The notes below the pieces were generated by a model. It ran no database searches and was not told where the DNA came from. It was given only the letters and a program-made list of their open reading frames with translations. Positions 41,395-50,345 of a DNA stretch of 64,000 nt are shown here, piece by piece (positions within the stretch are counted from its first letter, which is position 1; each line of letters starts with the position of its first letter). The translations under genes and the position numbers were made by a program. The DNA is from Comamonadaceae bacterium. Lineage in GTDB: Bacteria; Pseudomonadota; Gammaproteobacteria; Burkholderiales; Burkholderiaceae_C. Location: the NCBI GenBank assembly GCA_947450645.1, contig CANFWH010000003.1, positions 62,001 to 126,000 of the forward strand, given 5' to 3'.

Positions 41395-42291
41395 TTAGAG
41401 TGTCTGCGTATTAAAAGTGTCACAGCGCTGGATGCTGCCACTTTGTAGTCCTGTGTTAAACCAGCGGACTCGTTGCTCGCTTGTCCCGTGCGTAAAGCTC
41501 TCGGGACGCACCGTGCCTGTAGCGGCACGCTGCAAAGCGTCATCGCCTATTTTAGTCGCTGCGTTCAAAGCCGTATCCACGTCGGCTTGCTCGATGCGAA
41601 ATTGGTCTTTCGCGTGGTAGCCCCACACACCCGCTAAGCAATCAGCTTGCAGCTCTAGGCGAACCGATAGCGCGTTTTGCTGCGCCTCACTCACGCGACC
41701 ACGCTGTGCATCCACCTTGCCACTAATGCCCAGCAAGTTTTGTACGTGATGCCCCACTTCGTGCGCAATCACATAGGCTTGAGCAAAGTCACCTGGTGCT
41801 CCTAAACGGTTCTTCAACGTTTGATAAAAATCGAGGTCGATATAGACTTTTTGATCGGCTGGGCAATAAAAAGGCCCTTGCGCCGTAGAGCCTTGCCCAC
41901 AAGCGGTGGGATAGCTACGAGTGAACATGACAAGACGCGGGGCTTTGTACTGCGCACCTGCTGCCTGAAAGAGCTTTCCCCACACATCTTCGGTGCTGGC
42001 TAAGACCTCTTTCACGTGGTGCGCCAGCACATCGTCCGCAGGTGTGGCGTGCGGCTGAGCTTGTTGTTGCACTTGGGGTTGCGGGGAACTGCCTCCCATG
42101 AAACCCAAAATAGTGAGTGGATTGATACCTAAAAAATAGGACGCAACGAGCGCAATAACAATGCCACCAATGCTGATGTGACGGCCACCAATCAGACCGC
42201 CTAGCAAGCCACTGCCGCCGCCTGATCCACCGTCATCGCCGCCGCGCACATCATCAACATTGTCTGATTCGCGTTGTCCGTCCCATTGCAT
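41395..42291 (-). CDS. Neutral zinc metallopeptidase, YpfJ/KPN_02809 family
   Basis: The 298-residue protein starts MQWDGQRESDNVDDVRG, then a Gly/Ser-rich stretch and one membrane helix (about residues 38-58) with GGRHISIGG, and the zinc motif HEVGHH at 177-182, followed by RLELQADCLAGVWGYH (Glu/Asp ligand) and the C-terminal FTHGTSEQRVRWFNTG motif. It fits the membrane-anchored zinc metallopeptidase family of unknown substrate. It lies in tandem with dcd and rhlE. Confidence 0.92.
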   Translation of the reverse strand: MQWDGQRESDNVDDVRGGDDGGSGGGSGLLGGLIGGRHISIGGIVIALVASYFLGINPLTILGFMGGSSPQPQVQQQAQPHATPADDVLAHHVKEVLASTEDVWGKLFQAAGAQYKAPRLVMFTRSYPTACGQGSTAQGPFYCPADQKVYIDLDFYQTLKNRLGAPGDFAQAYVIAHEVGHHVQNLLGISGKVDAQRGRVSEAQQNALSVRLELQADCLAGVWGYHAKDQFRIEQADVDTALNAATKIGDDALQRAATGTVRPESFTHGTSEQRVRWFNTGLQSGSIQRCDTFNTQTL

Positions 42292-42318
42292 GATGCGTAT
42301 TCCGATCTCGAATAATGT

Positions 42319-42882
42319 TTATGTCTTAGGCAGCGTCACACCAACCTGCCCTTGGTATTTGCCGCCGCGGTCTTTGTACGAAGTCTCGCAAACCTTGCTA
42401 GCTTCAAAGAACAGCACTTGGGCGCAGCCCTCGCCCGCATAAATTTTGGCCGGCAACGGCGTGGTGTTAGAAAACTCAAGCGTCACATAGCCTTCCCACT
42501 CAGGCTCAAAGGGCGTCACATTCACGATAATGCCACAGCGTGCGTAGGTGCTTTTGCCAAGACAAACCGTAAGCAAATCACGCGGGATGCGAAAGTACTC
42601 CATCGTTCTAGCCAGTGCAAAACTGTTGGGCGGAATGATGCAGTAATCACCCTCAAAATCCACAAAACTTTTTTCATCAAAGTTTTTAGGATCCACCACC
42701 GTGCTGTGGATATTGGTGAAGACTTTGAACTCGCGGGCGCAGCGGATGTCATAGCCATAGCTTGATGTGCCATAGCTAATCACGCGGTTGCCATCGACTT
42801 GTTTAACCTGCGTAGGGCTAAACGGTTCAATCATGCCTTTGGCGGCAAGTTCGTTAATTTGGGTGTCGCAAAGAATACTCAT
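42319..42882 (-). CDS. dcd: dCTP deaminase
   Basis: The 187-residue enzyme deaminates dCTP to dUTP for thymidylate supply. It shows [17 protein letters not shown], the [39 protein letters not shown] region with the catalytic Glu, and AQVLFFEA near the end. Length and motifs are those of the Escherichia-type homotrimeric enzyme. It starts 16 bp before the upstream livF stop and is followed by the metallopeptidase gene in the same direction. Confidence 0.97.
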   Translation of the reverse strand: MSILCDTQINELAAKGMIEPFSPTQVKQVDGNRVISYGTSSYGYDIRCAREFKVFTNIHSTVVDPKNFDEKSFVDFEGDYCIIPPNSFALARTMEYFRIPRDLLTVCLGKSTYARCGIIVNVTPFEPEWEGYVTLEFSNTTPLPAKIYAGEGCAQVLFFEASKVCETSYKDRGGKYQGQVGVTLPKT

Positions 42883-42898
42883 GCGAACATTTTACGGG

Positions 42899-43615
42899 CT
42901 ACCCGCCGAGGTACGCGGCTTGAACAGCAGGATCACCTTTGAGCTTATCGGCTGGGCCATGCACCGAGACACGCCCGTTCTCAAGCACGTAACCGTAGTC
43001 CGCGACGTTCAACGCCGCTGCCGCAAATTGCTCGACCAAGAGCATGGTCACTCCCTGCGCTTTGAGGCGACTAATGATGTTGAAGACTTCTTCGACAAGA
43101 ATAGGCGCTAGTCCCATGGATGGCTCGTCCAGCAAAAACACTTCAGGGTTCAACATGACGGCGCGTGCCATTGCCAGCATTTGCTGCTCGCCGCCAGAGA
43201 GCGTGCCTGCCAATTGATTGGTGCGCTCTTTCAAACGTGGAAACATCTCAATCGCTTTTTGCAAATCCGCTTCGACATCGCCTTTGGTGCGTGCACCCGT
43301 GTAACGTGCAAATGCGCCAAGGCGAATGTTGTCGAGCACTGACAGCGTTGGAAACACGCGACGGCCTTCTGGCGAGTGTGCGAGGCCGCGCTTGGCGATT
43401 TGGTACGACGCTTGCCCTGTAATGTCTTGCCCTGCAAGCGTAATGCTGCCTGCCGTCGGTTTGATCATGCCTGAAACCGCTCGCATCGTCGTGGTTTTAC
43501 CCGCGCCGTTCGAGCCGATTAAGGTGACGATTTTGCCCTTGGGCACGTCGATGGTCACGCCGTGCAGCACTTCGACTTTGCCATAGCCAGCATGTAGATT
43601 ATCAATTTTTAGCAT
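42899..43615 (-). CDS. livF: Branched-chain amino acid-type ABC transporter ATPase LivF (transporter 1)
   Basis: A 238-residue LivF-type ATPase with Walker A GSNGAGKTT, signature LSGGEQQMLAMARA, Walker B VFLLDEPSMGLAP and the VEQFAAAALNVADYGYVLENGRV end typical of LivF. The ATG at 43615 is preferred because a GGAG sequence lies 9 bp upstream; a GTG at 43630 would put that site inside the gene. It is the last gene of HAAT transporter 1, whose ligand may be an amino acid or an aromatic acid, as in several related soil bacteria. Confidence 0.94.
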   Translation of the reverse strand: MLKIDNLHAGYGKVEVLHGVTIDVPKGKIVTLIGSNGAGKTTTMRAVSGMIKPTAGSITLAGQDITGQASYQIAKRGLAHSPEGRRVFPTLSVLDNIRLGAFARYTGARTKGDVEADLQKAIEMFPRLKERTNQLAGTLSGGEQQMLAMARAVMLNPEVFLLDEPSMGLAPILVEEVFNIISRLKAQGVTMLLVEQFAAAALNVADYGYVLENGRVSVHGPADKLKGDPAVQAAYLGG

Positions 43616-43650
43616 GTTGTTTTTCTCCACTTGGGATTTGTGCTTTTTTA

Positions 43651-45600
43651 TTAGTGCGCAGTCGATCCGCTGCCGAGATAAGCCTCAATCACCGCAGGGT
43701 GGCTCTGCACTTCGGCAGGTTTGCCTTCGGCAATTTTTTGCCCAAAGTCGAGGACAGAGACCGTATCCGATACGCCCATCACCACGTCCATGTGGTGCTC
43801 AATCAAAATGACCGTAATGCCGTGATCGCGAATCTTTTTCACCATCGCCATCAGGTCAGGTAAATCAGCAGGTGGCAAGCCAGCAGCAGGCTCGTCAAGC
43901 AGCAAGAGCTGTGGACGCAAGCCCAGTGCACGTGCGATTTCTAAAAGGCGTTGCTTGCCATACGGCAGATTGCGCGCCTCATGCTCGGCCAGCTCTGAGA
44001 TGCCAACAAACGCCAGCAAACTAGCGCACTCAGCACGCGCGGCTGCGTCTTCGCGCTTGTAACGCGGCGTGTTAAAGATCACATCCAAGATATTGCTCTT
44101 GTAGGTGTGATGCAGTCCCACCAGCACGTTATCGGTAGCGGTCATTTCACCAAACAGCTGCACGTTTTGGAAAGTGCGTGCAATGCCCGAGAGCGCAATC
44201 GTCGATGGCGTTTGCCCCGTAATGACTTGTCCATTAAATGAGACGGTGCCAGCCGTTGGTTGATAAATACCGGTCAGCACATTCATCATCGTGCTCTTAC
44301 CCGAGCCGTTGGGGCCAATGAGCCCGTGTACTGATCCGTGCGAAACGTTCAAATCAACCAAGTTCAATGCTTTGAGGCCACCAAACTGCATGAGCGCTTG
44401 ATTAACTTCTAGCAAATTCGCACTGCCATTGTTAACAAGCGTAACTGGCGACCATGGCCGCACAGCCACAACACCAGCCGTGGCTTGCACGAGTGCCGTT
44501 TTGGCCGCGCTTTGCGCAGTAGCACGCGCAAACAGCTCACGCGCAAAGCCAACAACGCCGTCTTGCAGGTAGTAGACGACGAACAAAATCATGAAGCCAA
44601 AGATGGTCAAGCGCCAATCGGTAATGTTATCCAGCCAAAACGAAAACGCTGCCATACCCATCGTCGCGACGACAGGGATGGCCACTTCGCGTAGTGTTTT
44701 TACCTTCTTACTGAGGTTGTATGCTGCCATCGCCAAAACACCAATGGCAAGGGCGGTTGCAATTTTTTGGAAGAGTTCGATGTCCGACAAAAGGCTAGGC
44801 AACATCACCACGATGGCCGCGCCAATCAATGCACCGGAGCGTGTTTTGCGCCCACCCATGATGACGGCAAGCAAGAACAAAATGGTGAGCTCGAAGTTGT
44901 AGGTGTCAGGCGAAATATATTCAACAGAATAGGTTGAGAGAGCGCCTGCCAAACCTGCCAAAGCGGCACTAATGACGAAGGCGTACACCTTATAGCGATA
45001 AACCGAAACACCCATGCAATCACAAGCCACTGGGCTATCGCGCAGTGCTTCAAAGGCGCGTCCAAGATGCGATTTCAAAATTCGGTGCACGACGATTAAC
45101 GCCAAGGCCATCAAAACGAGCACGATATAAAAATACTCGACTTCGGTGATTTTGTGACCAAAGAAAGTTGGCTTAGGCACTTTGAGACCAATGGGGCCTT
45201 CGGTCAAGAAGGTCATTTCATTAATCAAGATTTTGATGATGGTGCCAAAAGCCAAAGTCACCATCGCCAGATAAGGACCCGTGACGCGCAGCGCTGGCAG
45301 CGCCAACACCGCGCCAAAAACTGCTGTCACAGCAATGGCAGCGGGAACAGTAACAAAAAATGGTAGCCCTAATTTAAAAAACAAGACGCCTGCTGTGTAA
45401 GCACCCACGCCAAAAAGCCCAGCATGACCCAGCGACACTTGGCCTGTATAGCCCACGACGATATCAAGACCAAATAGCAAGATCGTGTAGATCAAAATGG
45501 TTTCAATCAAATGGATGTAGTACGGGTTAGGCACCAAGGTCGGAAACAACGCCAAGGCAGCAATAGCTGCGATAGCAAAGTACAAAGATTTATTTTTCAT
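43651..45600 (-). CDS. Fused LivM permease-LivG ATPase (transporter 1)
   Basis: The 649-residue protein joins a LivM-type permease (residues 1 to about 320: GQVSLGHAGLFGVGAY, GPYLAMVTLAFGTI, RDSPVACDCMGVSVYRYK) and a LivG-type ATPase (from about residue 395: GPNGSGKST, NLPYGKQRLLEIARAL, LLLDEPAAGLPP, IEHHMDVVM). Between them lies an additional hydrophobic region of about 70 residues with two extra membrane-like stretches (VVATMGMAAFSFW and LTIFGFMILFVVYYL). The ATG at 45600 is chosen because the upstream extension is not hydrophobic and overlaps livH. Confidence 0.93.
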   Translation of the reverse strand: MKNKSLYFAIAAIAALALFPTLVPNPYYIHLIETILIYTILLFGLDIVVGYTGQVSLGHAGLFGVGAYTAGVLFFKLGLPFFVTVPAAIAVTAVFGAVLALPALRVTGPYLAMVTLAFGTIIKILINEMTFLTEGPIGLKVPKPTFFGHKITEVEYFYIVLVLMALALIVVHRILKSHLGRAFEALRDSPVACDCMGVSVYRYKVYAFVISAALAGLAGALSTYSVEYISPDTYNFELTILFLLAVIMGGRKTRSGALIGAAIVVMLPSLLSDIELFQKIATALAIGVLAMAAYNLSKKVKTLREVAIPVVATMGMAAFSFWLDNITDWRLTIFGFMILFVVYYLQDGVVGFARELFARATAQSAAKTALVQATAGVVAVRPWSPVTLVNNGSANLLEVNQALMQFGGLKALNLVDLNVSHGSVHGLIGPNGSGKSTMMNVLTGIYQPTAGTVSFNGQVITGQTPSTIALSGIARTFQNVQLFGEMTATDNVLVGLHHTYKSNILDVIFNTPRYKREDAAARAECASLLAFVGISELAEHEARNLPYGKQRLLEIARALGLRPQLLLLDEPAAGLPPADLPDLMAMVKKIRDHGITVILIEHHMDVVMGVSDTVSVLDFGQKIAEGKPAEVQSHPAVIEAYLGSGSTAH

Positions 45601-45604
45601 ATTT

Positions 45605-46495
45605 TTATACTTTCTTAATCGCCATCTTGCCAAACAAGCCCGCTGGTTTGACGGCAAGCACGAGTAAGAGCAGCACCAGTCCTGGCACATCTTTGTAGCC
45701 CGTGGAAATATAAAAACCTGTTGTGGTCTCTGCGATACCTAGGATCAAACCACCCACAATCACTCCGACGCCAGAAGTCAGCCCACCAATAATCGCGACC
45801 GCGAAAGCCTTAAGACCCAGCACCGAGCCCATGCTCGCACCCGTCAGCGTGAGAGGTGCAACCAGCACGCCCGCAACCGCAGCTGTCGCGGAGGACAGCG
45901 CATAAGAGAATGTAATCACAGCTCCCGTATTGATGCCCATCAATGACGCGGCATCGCGGTCATTGGACGTAGCAACAACGGCTTTGCCATAAATAGATTT
46001 ACGATTAAAAATTTCGACCAACAGCATCATGGCGAGTGCACCCACTACGACCACAATTTCCATTGGCAAAATGTTACCGCCTAAAAACTTGAGTGGTTCT
46101 TCAGATAAAGGAGACGGGAACTTCAAATCATCCTTGCCCCAAACGTTTTCAGCCACGTTTTTAAAAATAATTGCAAGCGCAATCGTGGACATGATCCAGC
46201 CAAACTCACTCTTGATTTTGATTGCGGGACGAACGCCAATCCACTCAACGATCGAGCCTTGCATCGCACCAAAAATAGCAACCAATGGAATCATCAACCA
46301 ATAGTTGAGATAAGGGCCTCCGTGAATCGTGCCTGCTAGCGATAAACCCACCAAAGATCCCAGCATCAGGGCTTCGCCCTGACCAAAGTTCAGTGTGCCC
46401 GATGTGGCAAACGTGAGCTGATAACCAAAGGCGATCACGCCGTAGATCATGCCCAGCGCGACACCGCTATAAATGAGTTGAAGAAAAATTTCCAT
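45605..46495 (-). CDS. livH: ABC transporter permease LivH (transporter 1)
   Basis: The 296-residue permease starts MEIFLQLIYSGVALGMIYGVIAFGYQLTF and has the GTLNFGQGEALMLG, SNDRDAASLMGINT, and VLGLKAFAVAIIGGLTSGVGVIVGG segments of LivH. About eight membrane segments are expected. The ATG at 46495 follows an AAGGG site at seven bases; an upstream start at 46516 would lie in the terminator between livK and livH. It pairs with the LivM half of the fusion protein 4 bp downstream. Confidence 0.94.
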   Translation of the reverse strand: MEIFLQLIYSGVALGMIYGVIAFGYQLTFATSGTLNFGQGEALMLGSLVGLSLAGTIHGGPYLNYWLMIPLVAIFGAMQGSIVEWIGVRPAIKIKSEFGWIMSTIALAIIFKNVAENVWGKDDLKFPSPLSEEPLKFLGGNILPMEIVVVVGALAMMLLVEIFNRKSIYGKAVVATSNDRDAASLMGINTGAVITFSYALSSATAAVAGVLVAPLTLTGASMGSVLGLKAFAVAIIGGLTSGVGVIVGGLILGIAETTTGFYISTGYKDVPGLVLLLLVLAVKPAGLFGKMAIKKV

Positions 46496-46517
46496 GGATG
46501 ACCCTTGCTCTTTCATT

Positions 46518-46550
46518 AAAAAAAGCCGACTCCAAGAAGTCGGCTTTTTT
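46518..46550 (-). terminator. Rho-independent terminator between livK and livH (transporter 1)
   Basis: AGCCGACT (46524-46531) pairs with AGTCGGCT (46538-46545) around a 6-nt loop, with an A tract at 46518-46523 and a T tract at 46546-46550, so it can act in both directions. For the minus-strand livK message it lies 16 bp beyond the stop codon and would lower livHMGF expression relative to the binding protein. Confidence 0.88.
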
Positions 46551-46565
46551 AGCTAACACGCCAAA

Positions 46566-47792
46566 TTATTTTTTCGCGTCTTTGGCTACAGGTTTCGCTG
46601 CGGCCTTGGTACGAACTTCGCTGCCTTTTTGCTTATCCGCATCATTGGCATAGACCACGACACCATCTTTCACCTTGCCAAACACAACCATGTTTGCCGT
46701 AATGGCTTCATGGTCAGCTTTAGAGAACGGATGATCGTACTTCGTCACAACGCCGTCAATCGGCGCTTGCAAATTTTCTAGAGCAGCCAAAATTTTAGGC
46801 CCGTCGGTGCTGTTTGCTTGCTTCATGGCAGCAGCTAGCAGCAATACCGAGTCATAGCCTTGAGCGGCAGATACTGGTGAAGGAATGCGCTTAACTTTGT
46901 AGGCTTTTTGGTAAGCATCAATAAAGCTTTTACGCTTAGGCGTATTAGGCTCTTGAATAAAGGTTTGCGGCATGATCGTGCCATCAGCGTTTTTGCCTGC
47001 GTTATCAATAAAGTTAGCCATCGACAAAGTCCAAGAACCTGTCATGGGCACTTTCCAGCCCAGCTTGACCATACCGTTTGCAATTTGAGCCAACTCAGGG
47101 CCAATGCCGTAAGTAATCACAATTTGCGCGCCTGCCTCTTTAGCTTTCAGCAATTGCGGTGTCATGTCCACGTCTTTGATGTTGTATTTTTCAATCGCAA
47201 CAGCCGTAATGCCTTTTTCTGCCAAGCGTTTTTCTAGGTCGGCACGCCCCAATTGTCCATAGTTGGTCGCATCAGCTAGGATCGCAACCTTGGTCAATTT
47301 GAGATTGCCAACGACCTGCTCCACGATCAGGGAAGATTGAATCGTGTCGTTAGCAGAATTACGGAAAACATAATTTTCAGGTTGATCGGCAAACTGCTTG
47401 GTAATCGGCGTAGCAGTTGCCACGTTGTTCATCACAGGAATTTTGGCTTCCTGATAAAAACGTTGCGATGCCAAAGACACGCCAGAGTTAATGTAGCCTA
47501 GCGTTGCAACCACTTTTTCTTTATTAATCAATTCTTGTGAAACCTGAACGCCGCGCTCGTTAGAAGCCTCGTCATCACGCTCAATCAATTGAATCTTGCG
47601 ACCCATAATGCCACCTTTGGCATTGATCTCCGCCACTGCCAATTTAGCACCATCACGCATCGACACACCCATAGGGCTAGAGCCGCCAGTCAGCGGACCT
47701 TGCAAACCAATTTTGATATCGTCGGCCGCAAAAGTGAGCGTTGCGATGGCCATGGCGATAGAGCCGAGAGCCAGTTTATGAATCAGTTTCAT
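46566..47792 (-). CDS. livK: ABC transporter substrate-binding protein LivK-like (transporter 1)
   Basis: The 408-residue precursor has a signal peptide ending TFA (about residue 22) and the periplasmic-binding-protein type I fold: IKIGLQGPLTGGSSPMGVSMRDGAKLAV, INAKGGIMGRKIQLIERDDEA, and GYDSVLLLAAAMKQ. It delivers the solute to LivH/M. The C-terminal 15 residues (KAAAKPVAKDAKK) form an Ala/Lys-rich tail like the one on DctP. A CGGAGA Shine-Dalgarno precedes the ATG. Its own transcription unit is bounded by hairpins on both sides. Confidence 0.94.
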   Translation of the reverse strand: MKLIHKLALGSIAMAIATLTFAADDIKIGLQGPLTGGSSPMGVSMRDGAKLAVAEINAKGGIMGRKIQLIERDDEASNERGVQVSQELINKEKVVATLGYINSGVSLASQRFYQEAKIPVMNNVATATPITKQFADQPENYVFRNSANDTIQSSLIVEQVVGNLKLTKVAILADATNYGQLGRADLEKRLAEKGITAVAIEKYNIKDVDMTPQLLKAKEAGAQIVITYGIGPELAQIANGMVKLGWKVPMTGSWTLSMANFIDNAGKNADGTIMPQTFIQEPNTPKRKSFIDAYQKAYKVKRIPSPVSAAQGYDSVLLLAAAMKQANSTDGPKILAALENLQAPIDGVVTKYDHPFSKADHEAITANMVVFGKVKDGVVVYANDADKQKGSEVRTKAAAKPVAKDAKK

Positions 47793-47817
47793 GAAAAAAT
47801 CTCCGTGAATAAGAAGG

Positions 47818-47860
47818 AAAAAAGAAGCGCCAAAAACGGTAATTAACCGTTGACTGGCGC
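47818..47860 (-). terminator. Hairpin with U tract upstream of livK (terminator or attenuator)
   Basis: Nested stems GCGCCA/TGGCGC (47827-47832 with 47855-47860) and AACGGT/ACCGTT (47835-47840 with 47846-47851) form a strong hairpin. On the minus strand it is followed by TTCTTTTTT. It lies between the flavin reductase stop (47933) and the livK ATG (47792), leaving about 25 bp for a separate livK promoter. It could therefore terminate the upstream operon or act as an attenuator in the livK leader. Confidence 0.65.
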
Positions 47861-47932
47861 ATTCTAGTAGTCCGATTCAGGGCGATGAATAGGTAAAACC
47901 CGCGACGAGTCGCGCTAAAGACAGCGCATCAT

Positions 47933-48613
47933 TTAATTTTTTGATGCCGTCTGCACTTTATCGCCCGAGCCTTCAAGTCCTGCCAAGAGCGCTTTGCTAT
48001 TGCCTGGAATTACCATTTGGAAGCGGTTATCGACATAGGTGTAATCGTAGTAACCCATACGCGCGAGTGGCTTGATTTTGAGCACATCAATCATGCCTTC
48101 GCCATCAATCACTGAGTCATCAATATGGATGGCAACAACGCGACCAAACACCACATCGGCCGTGCCCATTGGCGGTTTGCCTGGAAAGCGCAGCGTGTTC
48201 AAGTACACACACTCAAATTGAATCGGCGAGCCCTTTACTCGCATGGGTTTGACCAAGCGACTCGGCAGTTTTTCTAAACCCGCACGCTCGAACTCATCAA
48301 CACCCAACGGCAGTTCCTCGCCAGAAATGTTGACTGCATCGCGCAAATCGTAGGTCGCCATATTCCACACAAACTCTCCTGTGGCTTCCGCGTTTTGCAC
48401 CGAGTCTTTGCGCTCGCCACCCGTGTCTTGATTGGCACTAAACATCACAATGGGCGGATCAAACGTCACGTTTTGAAATTGACTATACGGCGCTAAGTTG
48501 TGCCGCCCGTCTTTGCCCACGGTCGATATCCAACCAATCGGGCGCGGAATCACGCAAGACTTAAAAGGGTCGCGCGGCAAGCCATGCGGTGTTACGCCTG
48601 GTTCGTAATACAT
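47933..48613 (-). CDS. Flavin reductase family protein
   Basis: This 226-residue FMN-binding split-barrel protein has the family motifs CVIPRPIGWISTVGKDGRHNLAPYSQF, DPPIVMFSANQ, DSVQNAEATGEFVWNMAT and GTADVVFGRVVAIH. Relatives supply reduced flavin to partner monooxygenases or act as oxidoreductases. No two-component monooxygenase is encoded beside it, so its partner is unclear. It lies 5 bp after the feruloyl esterase stop at the end of the presumed hydroxycinnamate operon. Confidence 0.9.
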   Translation of the reverse strand: MYYEPGVTPHGLPRDPFKSCVIPRPIGWISTVGKDGRHNLAPYSQFQNVTFDPPIVMFSANQDTGGERKDSVQNAEATGEFVWNMATYDLRDAVNISGEELPLGVDEFERAGLEKLPSRLVKPMRVKGSPIQFECVYLNTLRFPGKPPMGTADVVFGRVVAIHIDDSVIDGEGMIDVLKIKPLARMGYYDYTYVDNRFQMVIPGNSKALLAGLEGSGDKVQTASKN

Positions 48614-48618
48614 GGTGA

Positions 48619-50322
48619 TTATTGACAGCTAAAACTAGCCGCGTCTTCCACGTTGCCCGAGCCGTTGTACTTCGCCGTCTTGGGATACGCACATAGCGGA
48701 CGCGTGCGATTCGCGCTCCAATCTTTGGGCACTTCCGCATTCACACTGCCTGCGTTACCTGCGCCGCGCGCTGTTGCCACCACGCTCTCAGGTGCAATGC
48801 CTTGCTCGACCCATTTCACTAACGGAGTCAGCATATCGAATTGATCGGCCGCAGGACCACCACTGCAGTGATTCATGCCTGGCACGGGGAAGAAGCGGAC
48901 AAAGTTGAATGCCGAACCACCTTGCGCAGTATTGACGCGCTCCACCCATTGCCGTGTGTCTTCCTCTGAAAAGATCGGATCGCTCACGCCGTGATACAGC
49001 ATGACTTTTGCACCACGCGCTTTGAGTGCTGCTAAGTTAACTGGGTTATCGTTTTGCGGCGGCGTCATTAAGTTCAAACCTGAAACTTTATACGTATCGT
49101 TGGTAGCGTTAAAAAATGCCAACCGTTCACTCGGGTTCGTCGTCATGGGATTGGCTGGTGTTGGCGGTACGCTGAAGACCGTGCCAACAGCAAGAGGATC
49201 TAGCGCTAATGAAAACGCAAACTTCCAACGTGCCCAGTCGCTTCCTGCCACGCCAATGTCGTGCGGGAAGTTGCGATAAATTGCACCGCCATCCGCAAGT
49301 TTGCCGCCAGCAAAGACGTTCGCCACCACCTGCTTTTGCGCAGTAGTAAGACAACTGCCTCCTGATTCACGTTTATCAGCGGCACATGCAGGCACGTCGC
49401 GCATCACGTCAAATGCCGCTTGGCATGCTTGCGTTGCCATCACCATACCATCTTTTGCACCATCGAGTGCATCGCATTTAGCGAGAACAGCATTTGCAAC
49501 TGTCTGGCGCTCTTGCGCCGTGAAGCCCGTATTTAAATCCGCAATGCGCGGCGCTTGTGGACTGAGTGGATGCGGTGCGGTTGCGCCAGCGGTTGCAAGC
49601 GTTGACCATTGCTGCGCGCCCCACAACTGAGCGAGCGCTGCGTTCGGGAGTCGATAGCCTGGAGCACCCGCCAAATAGCCGTCGTATTGATCGCCCAAAC
49701 GAGACATCGCCACCATCGTATGCCGCCCGCCATTAGAGCAACCGCCGATGTAACTGCGATCGGGGCCTTTGCCGTAAGCCGCGCCAATCAAGGCTTTGGC
49801 CATAGGTGTGAGTTTTTCTACCGCTTGATAACCGTAGTCGAGACGCGCTTGCGGCTCTAACCCAAACGCACCATTTTGCGCGCCCGTGTGGCCTGCGTCT
49901 GAGCTAATTACCGCAAAGCCTTGTGCAAGTGCGCCCGTGAGTGGTCCACCGCCAAGGGCTCCTAGCGCAGGCTGCACCACGCCATCTAAGCCACCATTGC
50001 CTTGATAGAAAAAGCGGCCATTCCAAGCAACAGGTAAACGCATTTCAAAACCAATCGCATAGTTTTGACCGTCTGCGCCTTTGCGTTTAAACATTTGCCC
50101 TTTGATAAGGCAATAAGCCCCCGCAGAGGCCACAGAATCAATGCTCGTGTTATCAAATTTGAAGCTGCTTGCCAGCGCCTCACATTGCCCCAGAGCCTTA
50201 CCCACTGCGGGCTGCAGCTGGACGGGTTTGTCGCTACCAGCCATGTTGGCGCAGCCTAAAAAGCCAAACAGAAAAACCGCACTGGCGGTTCCTGTCAATG
50301 AGTACCTCAGTACGGTTTTCAT
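48619..50322 (-). CDS. Tannase/feruloyl esterase family lipoprotein
   Basis: The 567-residue alpha/beta hydrolase of the tannase/feruloyl esterase family hydrolyses ester bonds of hydroxycinnamic or gallic acid. The signal ends in FLFGFLGC, a lipobox with Cys near residue 24, so it should be a lipoprotein on the periplasmic or outer face. The nucleophile Ser is in GGCSNGGRHT and the catalytic His in PGMNHCSGG; each is next to a Cys that pairs in the family CS-D-HC signature. The Asp lies in LYHGVSDPIFS. A CDALDGAKDGMV loop looks like the family calcium site. It is followed by the flavin reductase and preceded by a Bug gene. Confidence 0.93.
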   Translation of the reverse strand: MKTVLRYSLTGTASAVFLFGFLGCANMAGSDKPVQLQPAVGKALGQCEALASSFKFDNTSIDSVASAGAYCLIKGQMFKRKGADGQNYAIGFEMRLPVAWNGRFFYQGNGGLDGVVQPALGALGGGPLTGALAQGFAVISSDAGHTGAQNGAFGLEPQARLDYGYQAVEKLTPMAKALIGAAYGKGPDRSYIGGCSNGGRHTMVAMSRLGDQYDGYLAGAPGYRLPNAALAQLWGAQQWSTLATAGATAPHPLSPQAPRIADLNTGFTAQERQTVANAVLAKCDALDGAKDGMVMATQACQAAFDVMRDVPACAADKRESGGSCLTTAQKQVVANVFAGGKLADGGAIYRNFPHDIGVAGSDWARWKFAFSLALDPLAVGTVFSVPPTPANPMTTNPSERLAFFNATNDTYKVSGLNLMTPPQNDNPVNLAALKARGAKVMLYHGVSDPIFSEEDTRQWVERVNTAQGGSAFNFVRFFPVPGMNHCSGGPAADQFDMLTPLVKWVEQGIAPESVVATARGAGNAGSVNAEVPKDWSANRTRPLCAYPKTAKYNGSGNVEDAASFSCQ

Positions 50323-50345
50323 AGATACGTCTCCCTTTATTTGAA

